Shown piece by piece: positions 54,517 to 63,242 of a DNA stretch of 64,000 nt. The notes under the pieces are model-generated. The model was not told the origin of the DNA and did no database searches. It saw only the letters and a program-made list of their open reading frames with translations. Each line of letters begins with the position of its first letter. Position 1 is the first letter of the stretch. Both the position numbers and the translations under genes were made by a program. Origin of the DNA: an uncultured Actinomycetes bacterium (GTDB taxonomy: Bacteria > Actinomycetota > Geothermincolia > Fen-727 > JACVIW01); assembly GCA_937127245.1 (NCBI GenBank), contig CAKZLU010000023.1:28331-92330 (forward strand). Direction: 5' to 3'.

Positions 54517-54870
54517 TTCGTCAAGACCTCCTCACAGCGTCCGGCCTCCGAACCATCAAACACATTTATCGAAACAGGCGGATTTTATGATTCGGTTTTT
54601 TTTAAAAACCTACCTTCTGTCCGAGTTAAAGATTATACATTATGTCCATTTTTATAAACCGCGGTTAACTTATCCATGCACTTTTGTTCTTTTAACGCTC
54701 CTTGTGGTGAAATCCCGAAAAATCACTTTCAACGGAGGAAACGGTCCATCTCAGTGCAGTTTATGCGGGAAATTAGGTATTACCGTGTTGATTTCAGGTC
54801 AAAGATGTCCCTTACGGTGAAAAAGAATAAAATTGTGGGGGTAAGTTCAGACGGGTCTTGGAGGTGCGTT
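54517..54870. promoter_or_regulatory. Divergent region with palindrome
   Basis: A 354-bp gap between the divergent aminotransferase and kinase genes. It holds a palindrome AACCGCGGTT (54657-54666) inside a near-perfect TAAACCGCGGTTAA and a TTATACATTAT -10-like stretch at about 54633-54645. The palindrome is a candidate operator for both promoters. No coding region is evident. Confidence 0.4.
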
Positions 54871-56400
54871 TTGTCCGAAGAAATCTTCATAATGGCGCAT
54901 GACGTGGGGACGGGAGGAAGCAAGGCAGCTTTGACCGATATTGCGGGAAATATAATCGCAAGTAAGTTCAAGCCTTACCCTACGATTTACCCGAGGGAAC
55001 ACTGGGCGGAGCAAGAACCTTCCGACTGGTGGGAGGCAGTCACCTCAACCACCCGGGATGTGCTGGAGGAGACCTCTGTTTCCCCGGATAACGTTAAGGG
55101 AATCATATTCTCAACCCAGATGCTCGGTGTGCTGCCGGTTGATTTATCCGGTGAGCCGTTAAGGGGGGCGATAATATGGCTTGACGGGAGAGCCCAGGAG
55201 CAGGCAGACAAGATTATTCGAATGTTCACAAAGCCTGTTTTGCTCGCTGTTGCGGGGGGAATTCCCACCGGAAAGGATGTCATTGCCAAATTGATGTGGT
55301 TGGTTGAACATGAGCCCGGGATCTACGAAGAAACTCATAAAATCCTTGATGTCAACAGTTTTTTGGTTTACCGTTGCTGCGGGGAGTTCGTTTACGATTA
55401 TGCGGCTGCTTCAGCCACCGGGGCTTTCAATTTCAAAAAGAAAGATTGGGACCCGTTCCTTTTCAAGATATTCAAGATGGATCCATCCAAGATGCCCAGA
55501 GTCATTCCATCATATGAAAAGGCTGGCGGGCTTACCGAAAAGGCAGCCGAAGAGATGGGCATGAAGCCGGGAACGCCCGTTTTCGCTGGAACAGGTGACG
55601 TACCGGCGGCGACGGTCGGTTCGGGCGCTGTAATTGACGGGAAAGGTCATGTTTACGTCGGCTCATCCGGTTGGATCGCCGTGACAATGCCGAAATCTGT
55701 AAACGCGGGGCGAAAAGGGATAGTTAGCATCGCTTCAGCCGATCCGACGAGGTTTCTGCTTGTGGCTGAAACCGAGAGCGCTGGCGCGTGTTTCAAGTGG
55801 TTTGCTGACAACCTGGCACCGAAGGATGTGGATTACGGTCCGGGCATGGACGTCTTCGACTATTTAAATAAGGTTGCGGCGGAAGCGGAACCGGGAAGCA
55901 GTGGATTAATCTTTTGCCCCTGGATGTTTGGTGAGCGCTCGCCTATCCCCGACACCACCGTAAGGGGCGGGTTCATCAATTTGAGTCTTGACCACAAACG
56001 GGGAGACGTGGCTAGGGCTGTGTTTGAGGGAGTCGCTTTGCATGCTCGCTGGATGCTTGAGGAGGTAAGGAAATGCGGCTTCAATGATGTCTCATTAAGG
56101 GCTATCGGTGGGGGTGCCAAAAGCGACCTTTGGATGCAGATCTACGCCGACGCCTGCGGGGTTAACGTGGAGAGGGTTGTTCAGCCGCAGGAATCGGGCG
56201 CGAGAGGAGTGGCGTTGATTGCCGCCAGAGGACTCGGTCACTATCCCGATATCCCTTCACTGTGGAATGTTGTCAAAGTTGACAGGGTTTTCTTCCCGAG
56301 AACGGAGTATGCGAATTTATACAAAGAAGCTTTTTTCAATCTGAAAGAAGTCTATAAAAGGCTCAAGAAACTCTATAGAAGGATCAATTCAGGGGTTTAG
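54871..56400 (+). CDS. FGGY-family carbohydrate kinase
   Basis: A 509-residue sugar kinase of the FGGY family (xylulose, glycerol, gluconate, ribulose and sugar-acid kinases). Domain 1 starts with HDVGTGGSKAAL (phosphate-1 loop) and has IWLDGRAQEQ; the second half has the ATP-binding IGGGAKSDLWMQIYADACG, typical of XylB-like kinases. Start TTG 54871 was preferred over the frame from 54676 because CTTGGAGGTGCG lies right before it and the length matches the family. It is 107 bp upstream of the RuBisCO-like gene, so both may act in one pathway. Confidence 0.9.
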   Translation: MSEEIFIMAHDVGTGGSKAALTDIAGNIIASKFKPYPTIYPREHWAEQEPSDWWEAVTSTTRDVLEETSVSPDNVKGIIFSTQMLGVLPVDLSGEPLRGAIIWLDGRAQEQADKIIRMFTKPVLLAVAGGIPTGKDVIAKLMWLVEHEPGIYEETHKILDVNSFLVYRCCGEFVYDYAAASATGAFNFKKKDWDPFLFKIFKMDPSKMPRVIPSYEKAGGLTEKAAEEMGMKPGTPVFAGTGDVPAATVGSGAVIDGKGHVYVGSSGWIAVTMPKSVNAGRKGIVSIASADPTRFLLVAETESAGACFKWFADNLAPKDVDYGPGMDVFDYLNKVAAEAEPGSSGLIFCPWMFGERSPIPDTTVRGGFINLSLDHKRGDVARAVFEGVALHARWMLEEVRKCGFNDVSLRAIGGGAKSDLWMQIYADACGVNVERVVQPQESGARGVALIAARGLGHYPDIPSLWNVVKVDRVFFPRTEYANLYKEAFFNLKEVYKRLKKLYRRINSGV

Positions 56401-56507
56401 GCAGAAATAGGAGATAAAACGGTAACCGTGTTTTCCTTTGAAAATATAGTATACTTTTTTGAGAGGCGTTTTTTGAAAGTGCTCTATTTGCAGTAAAAGG
56501 AGGGGAT

Positions 56508-57857
56508 ATGTCTGATTATGAGAAGGTCGAAGGTTGCCAGGAGGTTCTCGGTCCTTACGACGCTGAGCCAACCGCTTTGCCCGAGGGGATTGACTGTGAA
56601 ACTCACGTGATAGCTACTTATTACACGGAATGGCCAAGGCAACTGGACATCCACGCGCTTGCGCCTGTGCTGGCAATTGAGCAATCGACGGGAACATGGA
56701 CGCCTGTCCCTGGAGAGACGCCGGAGGTAAGAGCAAAACATGTGGCTAAAGTCATCGGGGTTTACGAAGTCCCGAATTACGAGTGGATGATTCCTGACGA
56801 GGTCAAGGACAGGAAGTACGTGATTCAAATCGCTTTCCCCGCCAGGAACATCGAGAGTCAGATACCAATGCTTCTAACCGCGTGTGTGGGTAACATAAGC
56901 ATGGGCGGCAAGATTAAACTTCTGGACTTGAGGATGCCCAAAGAACTGCTCGATGGTTTTCAGGGGCCCAAATTTGGCATCGATGGGCTGTATGAACTAC
57001 TTGAGATTCCCAAAGACAAAAGACGACCGCTTCTTAACAACATGATAAAACCTTGCGCTGGTTATCCTGTGGAAGTTGGAGCCGAACTCTTCTACCAGGC
57101 TGCCCTTGGCGGTTGCGACGTTGTTAAAGACGATGAGCTGATTGCCGATATGGCCTACAACCGCGTTGTTGATCGCGTGAAAGCCTACATGGCTATGGAA
57201 AAGAGGGTGTTTGAGGAGACAGGCGAACACACACTCTACACGGTAAACGTCACCGACCGCCTTCCGAAGATGCTCGATCTCGCTAAGGCTGTAATAGAGG
57301 CTGGCGGAAATGCCCTGATGGTGAACTATCTGGCCGTGGGTCCCGAGGCGATGAGAGCGCTCGCCGAGGATAAGGATATCAACGTGCCCATCCTTGCGCA
57401 TATGGACGTTGCCGGAGCCTACTACATGTCGCCAGAATACGGCATTTCAAGCCCGATTATTCTCGGAAAGATACCCAGACTTTGCGGAGCCGATTTTATC
57501 GTCTTCCCGTTCGCCCTCGGCGGCAAAGCTCCGTATCTGCCGGAAAGGTTCAGGCAAACCGCCAGGTGCATGACATACCCGTTCGGCAACCTGAAGCCGA
57601 CTATGCCAATGCCCTCGGGCGGTATAACGCCAACTAACGTTCCGGATGCGGTGAAAGAGCTCGGCAAGGAGATAATGATTGGTTCTGGTGGCGGGATTCA
57701 CGCTCATCCGAAAGGCCCGGTCGCGGGCGCGAAGGCTTTCAGGCAGGCGATAGATGCGTCCGTTAAGGGAATACCGCTTGAGGAAGCTGCAAAAGAGCAC
57801 GAGGAACTCGCGATTTCACTCGGACTATGGGGTAAGAAAACCGAATTCAAACTTTAG
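56508..57857 (+). CDS. RuBisCO-like protein (form IV)
   Basis: A 449-residue RuBisCO-superfamily large-subunit homologue. The carbamylated-lysine block KDDE is intact (Lys207, Asp209, Glu210), and Lys181 in IKPCAG matches the first active-site lysine, but the second is Cys183 (usually KPKxG). SGG (370-372) and the GSGGGIHAHP phosphate loop are conserved. The loop-6 GKLEG lysine and the HR and HSG histidine/arginine motifs are not seen (AHMDVAGAY, VFPFALGG), so carboxylation of RuBP is unlikely. Characterised relatives act on 2,3-diketo-5-methylthiopentyl-1-phosphate or sugar-acid phosphates. The ATG has AAAAGGAGGGGAT upstream. Confidence 0.9.
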   Translation: MSDYEKVEGCQEVLGPYDAEPTALPEGIDCETHVIATYYTEWPRQLDIHALAPVLAIEQSTGTWTPVPGETPEVRAKHVAKVIGVYEVPNYEWMIPDEVKDRKYVIQIAFPARNIESQIPMLLTACVGNISMGGKIKLLDLRMPKELLDGFQGPKFGIDGLYELLEIPKDKRRPLLNNMIKPCAGYPVEVGAELFYQAALGGCDVVKDDELIADMAYNRVVDRVKAYMAMEKRVFEETGEHTLYTVNVTDRLPKMLDLAKAVIEAGGNALMVNYLAVGPEAMRALAEDKDINVPILAHMDVAGAYYMSPEYGISSPIILGKIPRLCGADFIVFPFALGGKAPYLPERFRQTARCMTYPFGNLKPTMPMPSGGITPTNVPDAVKELGKEIMIGSGGGIHAHPKGPVAGAKAFRQAIDASVKGIPLEEAAKEHEELAISLGLWGKKTEFKL

Positions 57858-58004
57858 GATTTTTTCAGGACTCGCCCTTGATCTTGGCGCCTGAATGGAG
57901 AGCCTTTAGGCTGAAAGTGGTTAGAAGGCGCTGACTTCTTTGGGTGAAGAGCGCTTTGTTGATGTATCATAGATTGGGAGCTTTTTTAAGCCGGGGCGTC
58001 ATAG

Positions 58005-58514
58005 ATGAACAGGGTTTTGCTTCTCAACGCGACATTCGAGCCGCTGTGCGCGGTCACAGTCAAAAGGGCGATTGTCCTGATATTCAAAGGAAAGGCCGAA
58101 CTCCTTGAAAAAGACGGGGGGACCATCCGGTCACAAAAGTTGGCGTTTCCCGTTCCCTCCGTAATAAGATTGCTTTACTACGTGAAGGTTCCTTATTACG
58201 GCAGAAGGAACCTTTCACGCAGAGCGGTGTTCGCGAGGGACGGATGGATTTGTCAGTATTGCGGCGCGCCTGCTGAAACGGTCGATCACGTTGTACCGAG
58301 GTGCCGGGGTGGCGATCATGCCTGGGAGAATGTGGTCGCCGCCTGCAAGAGATGCAACGAGAGAAAGAGGGATAAGCTTCCTTCCGAAGCGGGGCTTAAG
58401 TTGAGGAGAAAACCGGGTGTGCCGAGAGGTCCGGCAACTGTGAGTCTTGAACTGGGCAGGGTGAAGCCCGAATGGGAGCGCTACCTTGAATATTGCAGGC
58501 ATGCCGGTTTGTGA
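58005..58514 (+). CDS. HNH endonuclease-family protein
   Basis: A 169-residue protein with a C-terminal HNH domain: CQYCGAP, the DHVVPRCRGGDHAWENVVAACKRCN core with two more cysteines and the metal-binding histidines. The first half (NATFEPLCAVTVKRAIVLIFKGKAE) resembles the N-terminus common in this widespread HNH family of actinobacteria and others. Its cellular role is unknown. ATG 58005 lacks a clear SD. It ends 27 bp before the tRNA-Arg. Confidence 0.87.
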   Translation: MNRVLLLNATFEPLCAVTVKRAIVLIFKGKAELLEKDGGTIRSQKLAFPVPSVIRLLYYVKVPYYGRRNLSRRAVFARDGWICQYCGAPAETVDHVVPRCRGGDHAWENVVAACKRCNERKRDKLPSEAGLKLRRKPGVPRGPATVSLELGRVKPEWERYLEYCRHAGL

Positions 58515-58541
58515 TTGGTCTTGTGGTTGATCTCGATTGGT

Positions 58542-58617
58542 GCGCTTGTAGCTCAGAGGACAGAGCAGTGGCCTCCGGAGCCACGAGTCGGGGGTTCGAA
58601 TCCCTCCAAGCGCACCA
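58542..58617 (+). tRNA. tRNA-Arg (CCG)
   Basis: A full cloverleaf: acceptor GCGCTTG/CAAGCGC, D arm TAGCTCAGAGGACAGAGC, anticodon stem GTGGC/GCCAC with loop CTCCGGA (anticodon CCG), T arm with GGTTCGAATC, and encoded CCA. Confidence 0.97.
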
Positions 58618-58680
58618 TATCTTCTTTGACACGGAAACTCTTTAGATTCTTGCGTGGTTTTTTGATGTCTAGGGGGTGTG

Positions 58681-58926
58681 ATGGATTTAAAAAATTGCTT
58701 TCGTGATTGGGTCGGAAGAGAAATCGTTATCTATTCGGGTTCCATAAAGTACCGGGGGATTCTTGAGGAAGTGCTTGATGACGACTTCTTGATTCTGGCC
58801 AGCGTCGCCGTTATAAATCAAGCTTTGAAGGAAACCGTAGAGTATGAGGAGTGCGTCCTCAACGTAAACAATATTTCCGGTATTGCCTTCGAAGAGCGGG
58901 TAGGGCGGGGCGAGGAGCTCACTTAG
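58681..58926 (+). CDS. Small Sm-like (LSm/Hfq-type) protein
   Basis: An 81-residue protein resembling an Sm fold: a first helix, GREIVIYSG, IKYRGILEEVLDDDFLILAS and a final strand near VNNISGIAF. The pattern of a G-containing strand followed by strands with a bent RG-type motif is that of Hfq/LSm proteins, but sequence similarity is weak. The ATG has TAGGGGGTGTG upstream (a GTG at 58678 is also possible). It sits 63 bp after tRNA-Arg and 17 bp before the lipoprotein gene. Confidence 0.6.
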   Translation: MDLKNCFRDWVGREIVIYSGSIKYRGILEEVLDDDFLILASVAVINQALKETVEYEECVLNVNNISGIAFEERVGRGEELT

Positions 58927-58943
58927 GTTTTAGGGCGGTAATC

Positions 58944-59303
58944 ATGAAAAGACTTAGAAAAGAGATAATTTTTCTCATTGTTTTGGTGGTTTGCCTTTCT
59001 TTTGTCCATGCTGGCTGCGGGGGAGGGAAGAAATCTACTGGCGAAAACATCGAGGAAAAGATAGAGAGTGAAATTCCCGAGGGCTTAAAAAAGATAAAGG
59101 GTAAGGCTGGAGCTGAGGCGAGGCAAGCCAACTTGATGGCCATCAACGCGGCAATTCACTCCTATTTCCTGGAAAACGGTCAGTATCCCACCAGCATCGA
59201 GCAGCTTGTTCCTCGTTATTTACAGACCATTCCGGCAGATCCTGAAGGCGGCGTTTATTACATAAAATTTGAAGGCGGGCGCGCGGAAGCGGCGGTAAGA
59301 TGA
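58944..59303 (+). CDS. Small lipoprotein with GspG-like C-terminus
   Basis: A 119-residue exported lipoprotein. The signal peptide ends in VHAGC (lipid cysteine Cys25). The C-terminal half, RQANLMAINAAIHSYFLENGQYPTS...LQTIPADP, resembles the globular end of type II pseudopilins such as GspG, where it packs against the pilus. No pilin peptidase motif is present, so it is not a pilin but a domain variant. It overlaps an operon with the Sm-like gene. Confidence 0.68.
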   Translation: MKRLRKEIIFLIVLVVCLSFVHAGCGGGKKSTGENIEEKIESEIPEGLKKIKGKAGAEARQANLMAINAAIHSYFLENGQYPTSIEQLVPRYLQTIPADPEGGVYYIKFEGGRAEAAVR

Positions 59304-59313
59304 AACCCGGCTG

Positions 59314-59346
59314 GGCGAAGATCGGGCACCTTCGGTAAGTTTCGCC
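59314..59346 (+). terminator. Hairpin after the lipoprotein gene
   Basis: GGCGAA (59314-59319) and TTCGCC (59341-59346) form a stem, followed by AAAATTT. A second perfect 9-bp stem, CCAAAGAGT/ACTCTTTGG at 59355-59379, overlaps the end of the convergent DUF1844 gene. Both are terminator candidates. Confidence 0.45.
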
Positions 59347-59365
59347 AAAATTTCCCAAAGAGTGC

Positions 59366-59836
59366 TTACAACTCTTTGGCGTAGTTCAGTTTGAGGTTAT
59401 CAAGCGTTCCAACCAGAGGTTGCAATTTTTCCCTGGATATTCTGTCTGAGAGTGTCTTTACAATAGCATCTATGCAGTCAATCGCGAGTCTTGCCTGGTC
59501 CATGTCTTTGTATTTGGCGTTGACATCCTTTGGTATTCCCATTTTTTGGTACGCAATGCTTGCAAGGCTTACGAGCATATCGAGAACAATATCCTCGACA
59601 GTCAATTTTTCGAGGGCTTCCTCGATACGCTTTTTAAGCTCTTCTTCGGTTTCTGCCCTCCTCTCATTCTCGCTTGAGGACCTTTGCTCTCTCGCCGGGT
59701 CTCCGTAAGGGGTCCACAAACGCGAACTCGTTGTTCTTCTTTTGTTCTTTCCGCCGCCACTCTCGCCCCCGCCTTGAGCGGAGTTCACGGATGTACTGTT
59801 CTCGTTTTCGTCATAACCGCGTTTTTCTTCGAACAA
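59366..59836 (-). CDS. DUF1844 protein
   Basis: A 156-residue protein with a low-complexity charged N-terminal half and a DUF1844 domain (about 75-150: VEDIVLDMLVSLASIAYQK, DQARLAIDCIDAIVKTLSDRI, LVGTLDNLKLNYAKEL). DUF1844 proteins are helical and of unknown function. Start TTG 59836 is preferred because GAGAGGTGG precedes it; GTG 59845 is the alternative. Divergent from the thi operon. Confidence 0.8.
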   Translation of the reverse strand: MFEEKRGYDENENSTSVNSAQGGGESGGGKNKRRTTSSRLWTPYGDPAREQRSSSENERRAETEEELKKRIEEALEKLTVEDIVLDMLVSLASIAYQKMGIPKDVNAKYKDMDQARLAIDCIDAIVKTLSDRISREKLQPLVGTLDNLKLNYAKEL

Positions 59837-59977
59837 GACGACCACCTCTCGGTAGATTTTTTGGTGTTTCGAAATTGGAATGCGTAAAAGCGCTTCATTA
59901 AAAATATAGCATAAGGTATTCTGGCGCTGGATTAATTATTAATTAGTGTATATAATTAAATTGGAATTTAATAACGC

Positions 59978-60083
59978 TTGAAAACGGGAGCTCGTGTTTG
60001 CGGGCTGAGAGGATGGGCGCGACCTGTCGACCGGTTGAACCTGATCTAGGTAATGCTAGCGTAGGGATAGCATACTTGAAAGG
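59978..60083 (+). promoter_or_regulatory. TPP riboswitch (THI element)
   Basis: The conserved core is clear: GGGCTGAGAGG (60002-60012), the TTGAACCTGATCTAGGTAAT block (60034-60053) and GCTAGCGTAGGGA. The P2 stem pairs AGCTCG with CGGGCT. It binds thiamine pyrophosphate and controls thi4-thiE-thiC-thiL. A terminator hairpin follows at 60085. Confidence 0.93.
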
Positions 60084-60084
60084 G

Positions 60085-60120
60085 AAAGCCGGCCCGGCTG
60101 GTGGCGCGGCTTTAATTTTT
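60085..60120 (+). terminator. Terminator controlled by the TPP riboswitch
   Basis: AAAGCCG (60085-60091) pairs with CGGCTTT (60107-60113), followed by AATTTTT. It sits just after the riboswitch core, so termination when TPP binds is the expected switch. Confidence 0.7.
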
Positions 60121-60263
60121 GTTTGGGCAAGGTCAACCGAAACACGCGGTTTTTCGGTTTGGCTGATTTGGGACAGAACCGGTATGAGTCTTGCAAACGG
60201 GTTGACCGCTTCTATGAGCGGACTGAACCTGCGTTATCAAAGCAAATTGTAGAGGAGGTTTAA

Positions 60264-61055
60264 ATGGCGCTTTCGGAAACCGAAATCACAAAAGCGATAA
60301 TTCAGGGTTTCGCAACGGATTTCGTTGAGTCGCTTGAGCTGGACGTCGCGATTGCTGGAGCGGGTCCATCCGGTGTTACGGCGGCCTATTTTCTCGCTAA
60401 GCAGGGATTCAAAGTCGCGGTCTTTGAAAGAAACCTTCATGTTGGAGGCGGTATGTGGGGAGGAGGGATGCTCTTTCCGCGTATAGTCGTCGAGCGGTCT
60501 GCGCTGGACATTCTTGATATGTTCGGGGTGAAACTCAAGCACTTTACAGGCGATTATTACGTTGGTGATTCAGTGGAAACCGTCTCGAAATGCACCGCTT
60601 CCGCGATCGATGGGGGTGCCCGAATATGGGTAGGAGTATCGGTCGAGGACGTCGTGATAAGAGAGGAGGACAGAATCGCGGGCATAGTAATAAACTGGCG
60701 CGCGGTTGAACTTGCCGGCATGCATGTCGATCCGCTTGCTGTCCACTCGAAAGTGGTGATAGACGCGAGCGGTCATGACGCCGAGATTGTCAGGAATGTG
60801 CAAAGAAAGATTCCTGGCTTGCGGCTTCTTACAGATACGGGCAAGGTGATAGGGGAAAAGCCTATGTGGGCTGAAGTTGGCGAGGCAGAGCTTCTGGACA
60901 ATACCAGGGAGGTTTATCCGGGAATCATCGTTTGCGGGATGGCAGCAAATGCTGTCCTGGGTTCCCCGAGAATGGGCGCGGTTTTCGGTGGGATGTTTCT
61001 CTCGGGCAAGAAGGCTGCTGAAATTGCCGCCGACCTGGTTAGGCATAAAACCTAA
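60264..61055 (+). CDS. thi4: Thi4-type thiazole synthase
   Basis: A 263-residue Thi4-family enzyme making the thiazole of thiamine from NAD and glycine. The NAD/FAD Rossmann motif is AGAGPSGVTAAY, with EVGGGMWGGGMLF-like GGGMWGGGMLFPR, and the C-terminal GMFLSGKKAA. The segment that carries the sulfur-donating cysteine in plants and yeast reads VIDASGHD here and has no cysteine, as in archaeal Thi4s that use sulfide catalytically. The ATG has GAGGAGGT upstream. It is the first gene after the TPP riboswitch. Confidence 0.9.
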   Translation: MALSETEITKAIIQGFATDFVESLELDVAIAGAGPSGVTAAYFLAKQGFKVAVFERNLHVGGGMWGGGMLFPRIVVERSALDILDMFGVKLKHFTGDYYVGDSVETVSKCTASAIDGGARIWVGVSVEDVVIREEDRIAGIVINWRAVELAGMHVDPLAVHSKVVIDASGHDAEIVRNVQRKIPGLRLLTDTGKVIGEKPMWAEVGEAELLDNTREVYPGIIVCGMAANAVLGSPRMGAVFGGMFLSGKKAAEIAADLVRHKT

Positions 61056-61059
61056 TTAG

Positions 61060-61800
61060 ATGAAAAAAAGAGTCCAATCCGAGGAAAGGTGGTCTTGTTT
61101 GAGCGACTGGATTGATAGAGCGAGGCTGATAGTCATTACACGTGGGTCTCTCGAACGTGGAATCGGTCACGAGGAGATAGCCCGCGCCGCTCTTTCAGGA
61201 GGATGTCGCGCCGTTCAGATAAGAGATAAGGTGATATCCGACAGGGAAATGATAACGATTGCGAGAAATCTGAAGCCCGAGTTCAAAGAAAAGGGCGCGC
61301 TGTTGTTCATAAACGATAGGGTTGATGTCGCTTATGCTGTGGGAGCGGATGGAATACATCTCGGGGTTAACGATATAGAGGTCAAAGACGCGCGGGGGAT
61401 GCTGGGACCTGTCGCGATAATAGGTTACTCGCCTGAGGACCTTCAGGACGCCGAGCAGGCGGTTATGGATGGAGTCGACTACCTCGGGGTCGGTCCCGTT
61501 TACGGGACTTACACCAAACACGACGCTGGGGACGCTATCGGTGTGGAAGGGGTTATTAAGTACGTGAAGCATTTTGAGGTTCCTATAATCGCTGTCGGGT
61601 CCATCGGATTTCATAATGCCAAAGAGGTGATCGAGGCAGGCGCCGCGGGTGTTGCCGTATGCTCAGCTGTCTGCGACGCGCCTGATCTGGTTGAGGCTAC
61701 AAAAAATATAGTTGAGTCCGTAAGATCGCACTTCTTTCGCAAGGCTAAAGAGGGTGCCCCTCGAGAAGCACATAATATTTTTTGGAGGGATGAATCTTGA
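61060..61800 (+). CDS. thiE: Thiamine-phosphate synthase (ThiE)
   Basis: A 246-residue TIM-barrel enzyme joining the thiazole and pyrimidine moieties. Motifs include QIRDK, FINDRVDVAYAVGADGIHLG, IIGYS, YLGVGPVYGTYTK and IIAVGSI with VAVCSAVCDA. Compared with typical ThiE of about 210 residues it has an N-terminal extension of about 30 residues with no clear homology. It starts 5 bp after thi4 and overlaps thiC by 4 bases. Confidence 0.92.
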   Translation: MKKRVQSEERWSCLSDWIDRARLIVITRGSLERGIGHEEIARAALSGGCRAVQIRDKVISDREMITIARNLKPEFKEKGALLFINDRVDVAYAVGADGIHLGVNDIEVKDARGMLGPVAIIGYSPEDLQDAEQAVMDGVDYLGVGPVYGTYTKHDAGDAIGVEGVIKYVKHFEVPIIAVGSIGFHNAKEVIEAGAAGVAVCSAVCDAPDLVEATKNIVESVRSHFFRKAKEGAPREAHNIFWRDES

Positions 61801-63095
61801 CTCTCATTGAAGCTTTAAAAAAGGGTGATATGCCCGAGACGGTTGTTCTGGCGTCCGAGGGCGAGCCCCTCACCTTAGAGCAGATCGCGGAGGACATAAT
61901 CGCAGGAGTAACGGTTGTTCCCTGCAATAACAAAAGAACGCTCGAGCGTCCGTCCGGGATCGGCAGGGGCCTGAGAGTAAAGGTCAATGCGAATATCGGC
62001 ACTTCGGCTGATTGTGCTTCGATTGACTACGAGATAGAAAAACTCAAATCTGCCGTTGATGCCGGAGCGGATGCGGTAATGGACCTTTCCACGGGTGGGG
62101 ACATAGACGGGGTAAGGAAGGAAGTGGTTAAGAGGTCCCCTGTTCCCGTCGGAACAGTTCCCATATACCAGGCAGCCATACTGGCGCAAGAAAAACACGG
62201 GAGCATCGTTAAGATGACCCCTGATGAGATGTTTGACTCGATAGAAAGACATGCCGCAGACGGCGTTGATTTCGTGACTGTTCACTGTGGGGTGACGACC
62301 GAGGCGCTTAGGTGCCTTGAGGAAACTGGCAGAGTTGCTGATATCGTGAGCAGGGGTGGTGCTTTTCTTGCCGGATGGATTATCTATAACGAAAGGGAAA
62401 ATCCCCTGTACGAGGATTTTGACCGGCTCCTTGAAATTGCCCGCAAATACGACCTCACGTTAAGCCTCGGGGACGGTTTTCGCCCCGGCGCCGTCGCAGA
62501 CGCGACGGACAGCGCCCAGATACAGGAGCTCGTTACGCTCGGGAGACTGGTGAAAAGATGCCGGGAAGCTAATGTCCAGGTAATGGTCGAGGGTCCCGGG
62601 CATGTTCCGGTAAACCAGGTCGCCGAAAACGTCAGGCTGGCAAAAGAGATAACGGATGGGGCTCCTTTCTACGTTCTCGGACCTTTGGTTACGGATGTCG
62701 CCCCGGGGTACGACCATATCGTGGCTGGAATGGGCGGCCTTTTGGCGGCTTATGCCGGGGCTGATTTTCTCTGCTACGTGACCCCGAGGGAGCATTTGGG
62801 TCTTCCCGGTCCGGAAGACGTAAAAGAGGGAGTAATAGTGACCAGGATCGCCGCTCATGCTGCTGATTTAGGGAGAAATCCCTCATTCTTCATGAAATGG
62901 GATAACGAAATGTCCAGACAGAGAAAAGCGCTTCATTGGGAAGCTCAAATGAGGCTTTCTATTGACCCGAAAAGAGCAAGGGAGATTCTCTCAAGCAGTG
63001 GGGTGGAAGACGAGAAAGGTTGCAGTATGTGCGGTGAGTTTTGCGCCATGAAATTCATAGCGGAGTTTCTCGGCACAGAGAAAAGTGTGTGCTGA
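61797..63095 (+). CDS. thiC: Phosphomethylpyrimidine synthase (ThiC)
   Basis: A 432-residue radical SAM-like enzyme converting AIR to HMP-P. The C-terminal cluster motif CSMCGEFC is present; other family blocks are MVEGPGHVP, GADFLCYVTPREHLGLP and DLSTGGD. It is of the shorter bacterial type. Start TTG 61797 has GGAGGGATGAATC upstream; its first bases overlap the thiE stop. Confidence 0.96.
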   Translation: MTLIEALKKGDMPETVVLASEGEPLTLEQIAEDIIAGVTVVPCNNKRTLERPSGIGRGLRVKVNANIGTSADCASIDYEIEKLKSAVDAGADAVMDLSTGGDIDGVRKEVVKRSPVPVGTVPIYQAAILAQEKHGSIVKMTPDEMFDSIERHAADGVDFVTVHCGVTTEALRCLEETGRVADIVSRGGAFLAGWIIYNERENPLYEDFDRLLEIARKYDLTLSLGDGFRPGAVADATDSAQIQELVTLGRLVKRCREANVQVMVEGPGHVPVNQVAENVRLAKEITDGAPFYVLGPLVTDVAPGYDHIVAGMGGLLAAYAGADFLCYVTPREHLGLPGPEDVKEGVIVTRIAAHAADLGRNPSFFMKWDNEMSRQRKALHWEAQMRLSIDPKRAREILSSSGVEDEKGCSMCGEFCAMKFIAEFLGTEKSVC

Positions 63096-63242
63096 CCGGA
63101 TTTCAGGATAAGAAAGCGTCCTGCGCGATCGGGCGTCAGTTCGCCATTCGTATCAGTCGAGCCGCGCATGCAGTTCAAAAATTTCAAAAGCGAGTTATAA
63201 ATTCGTCGCGGGCGTTATAAGAGACAGACGGACTCGTGAGGT

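Noticed and set aside
56508..57857. Functional RuBisCO
   Set aside because: The second catalytic lysine, the loop-6 lysine and the active-site histidine motif are missing.
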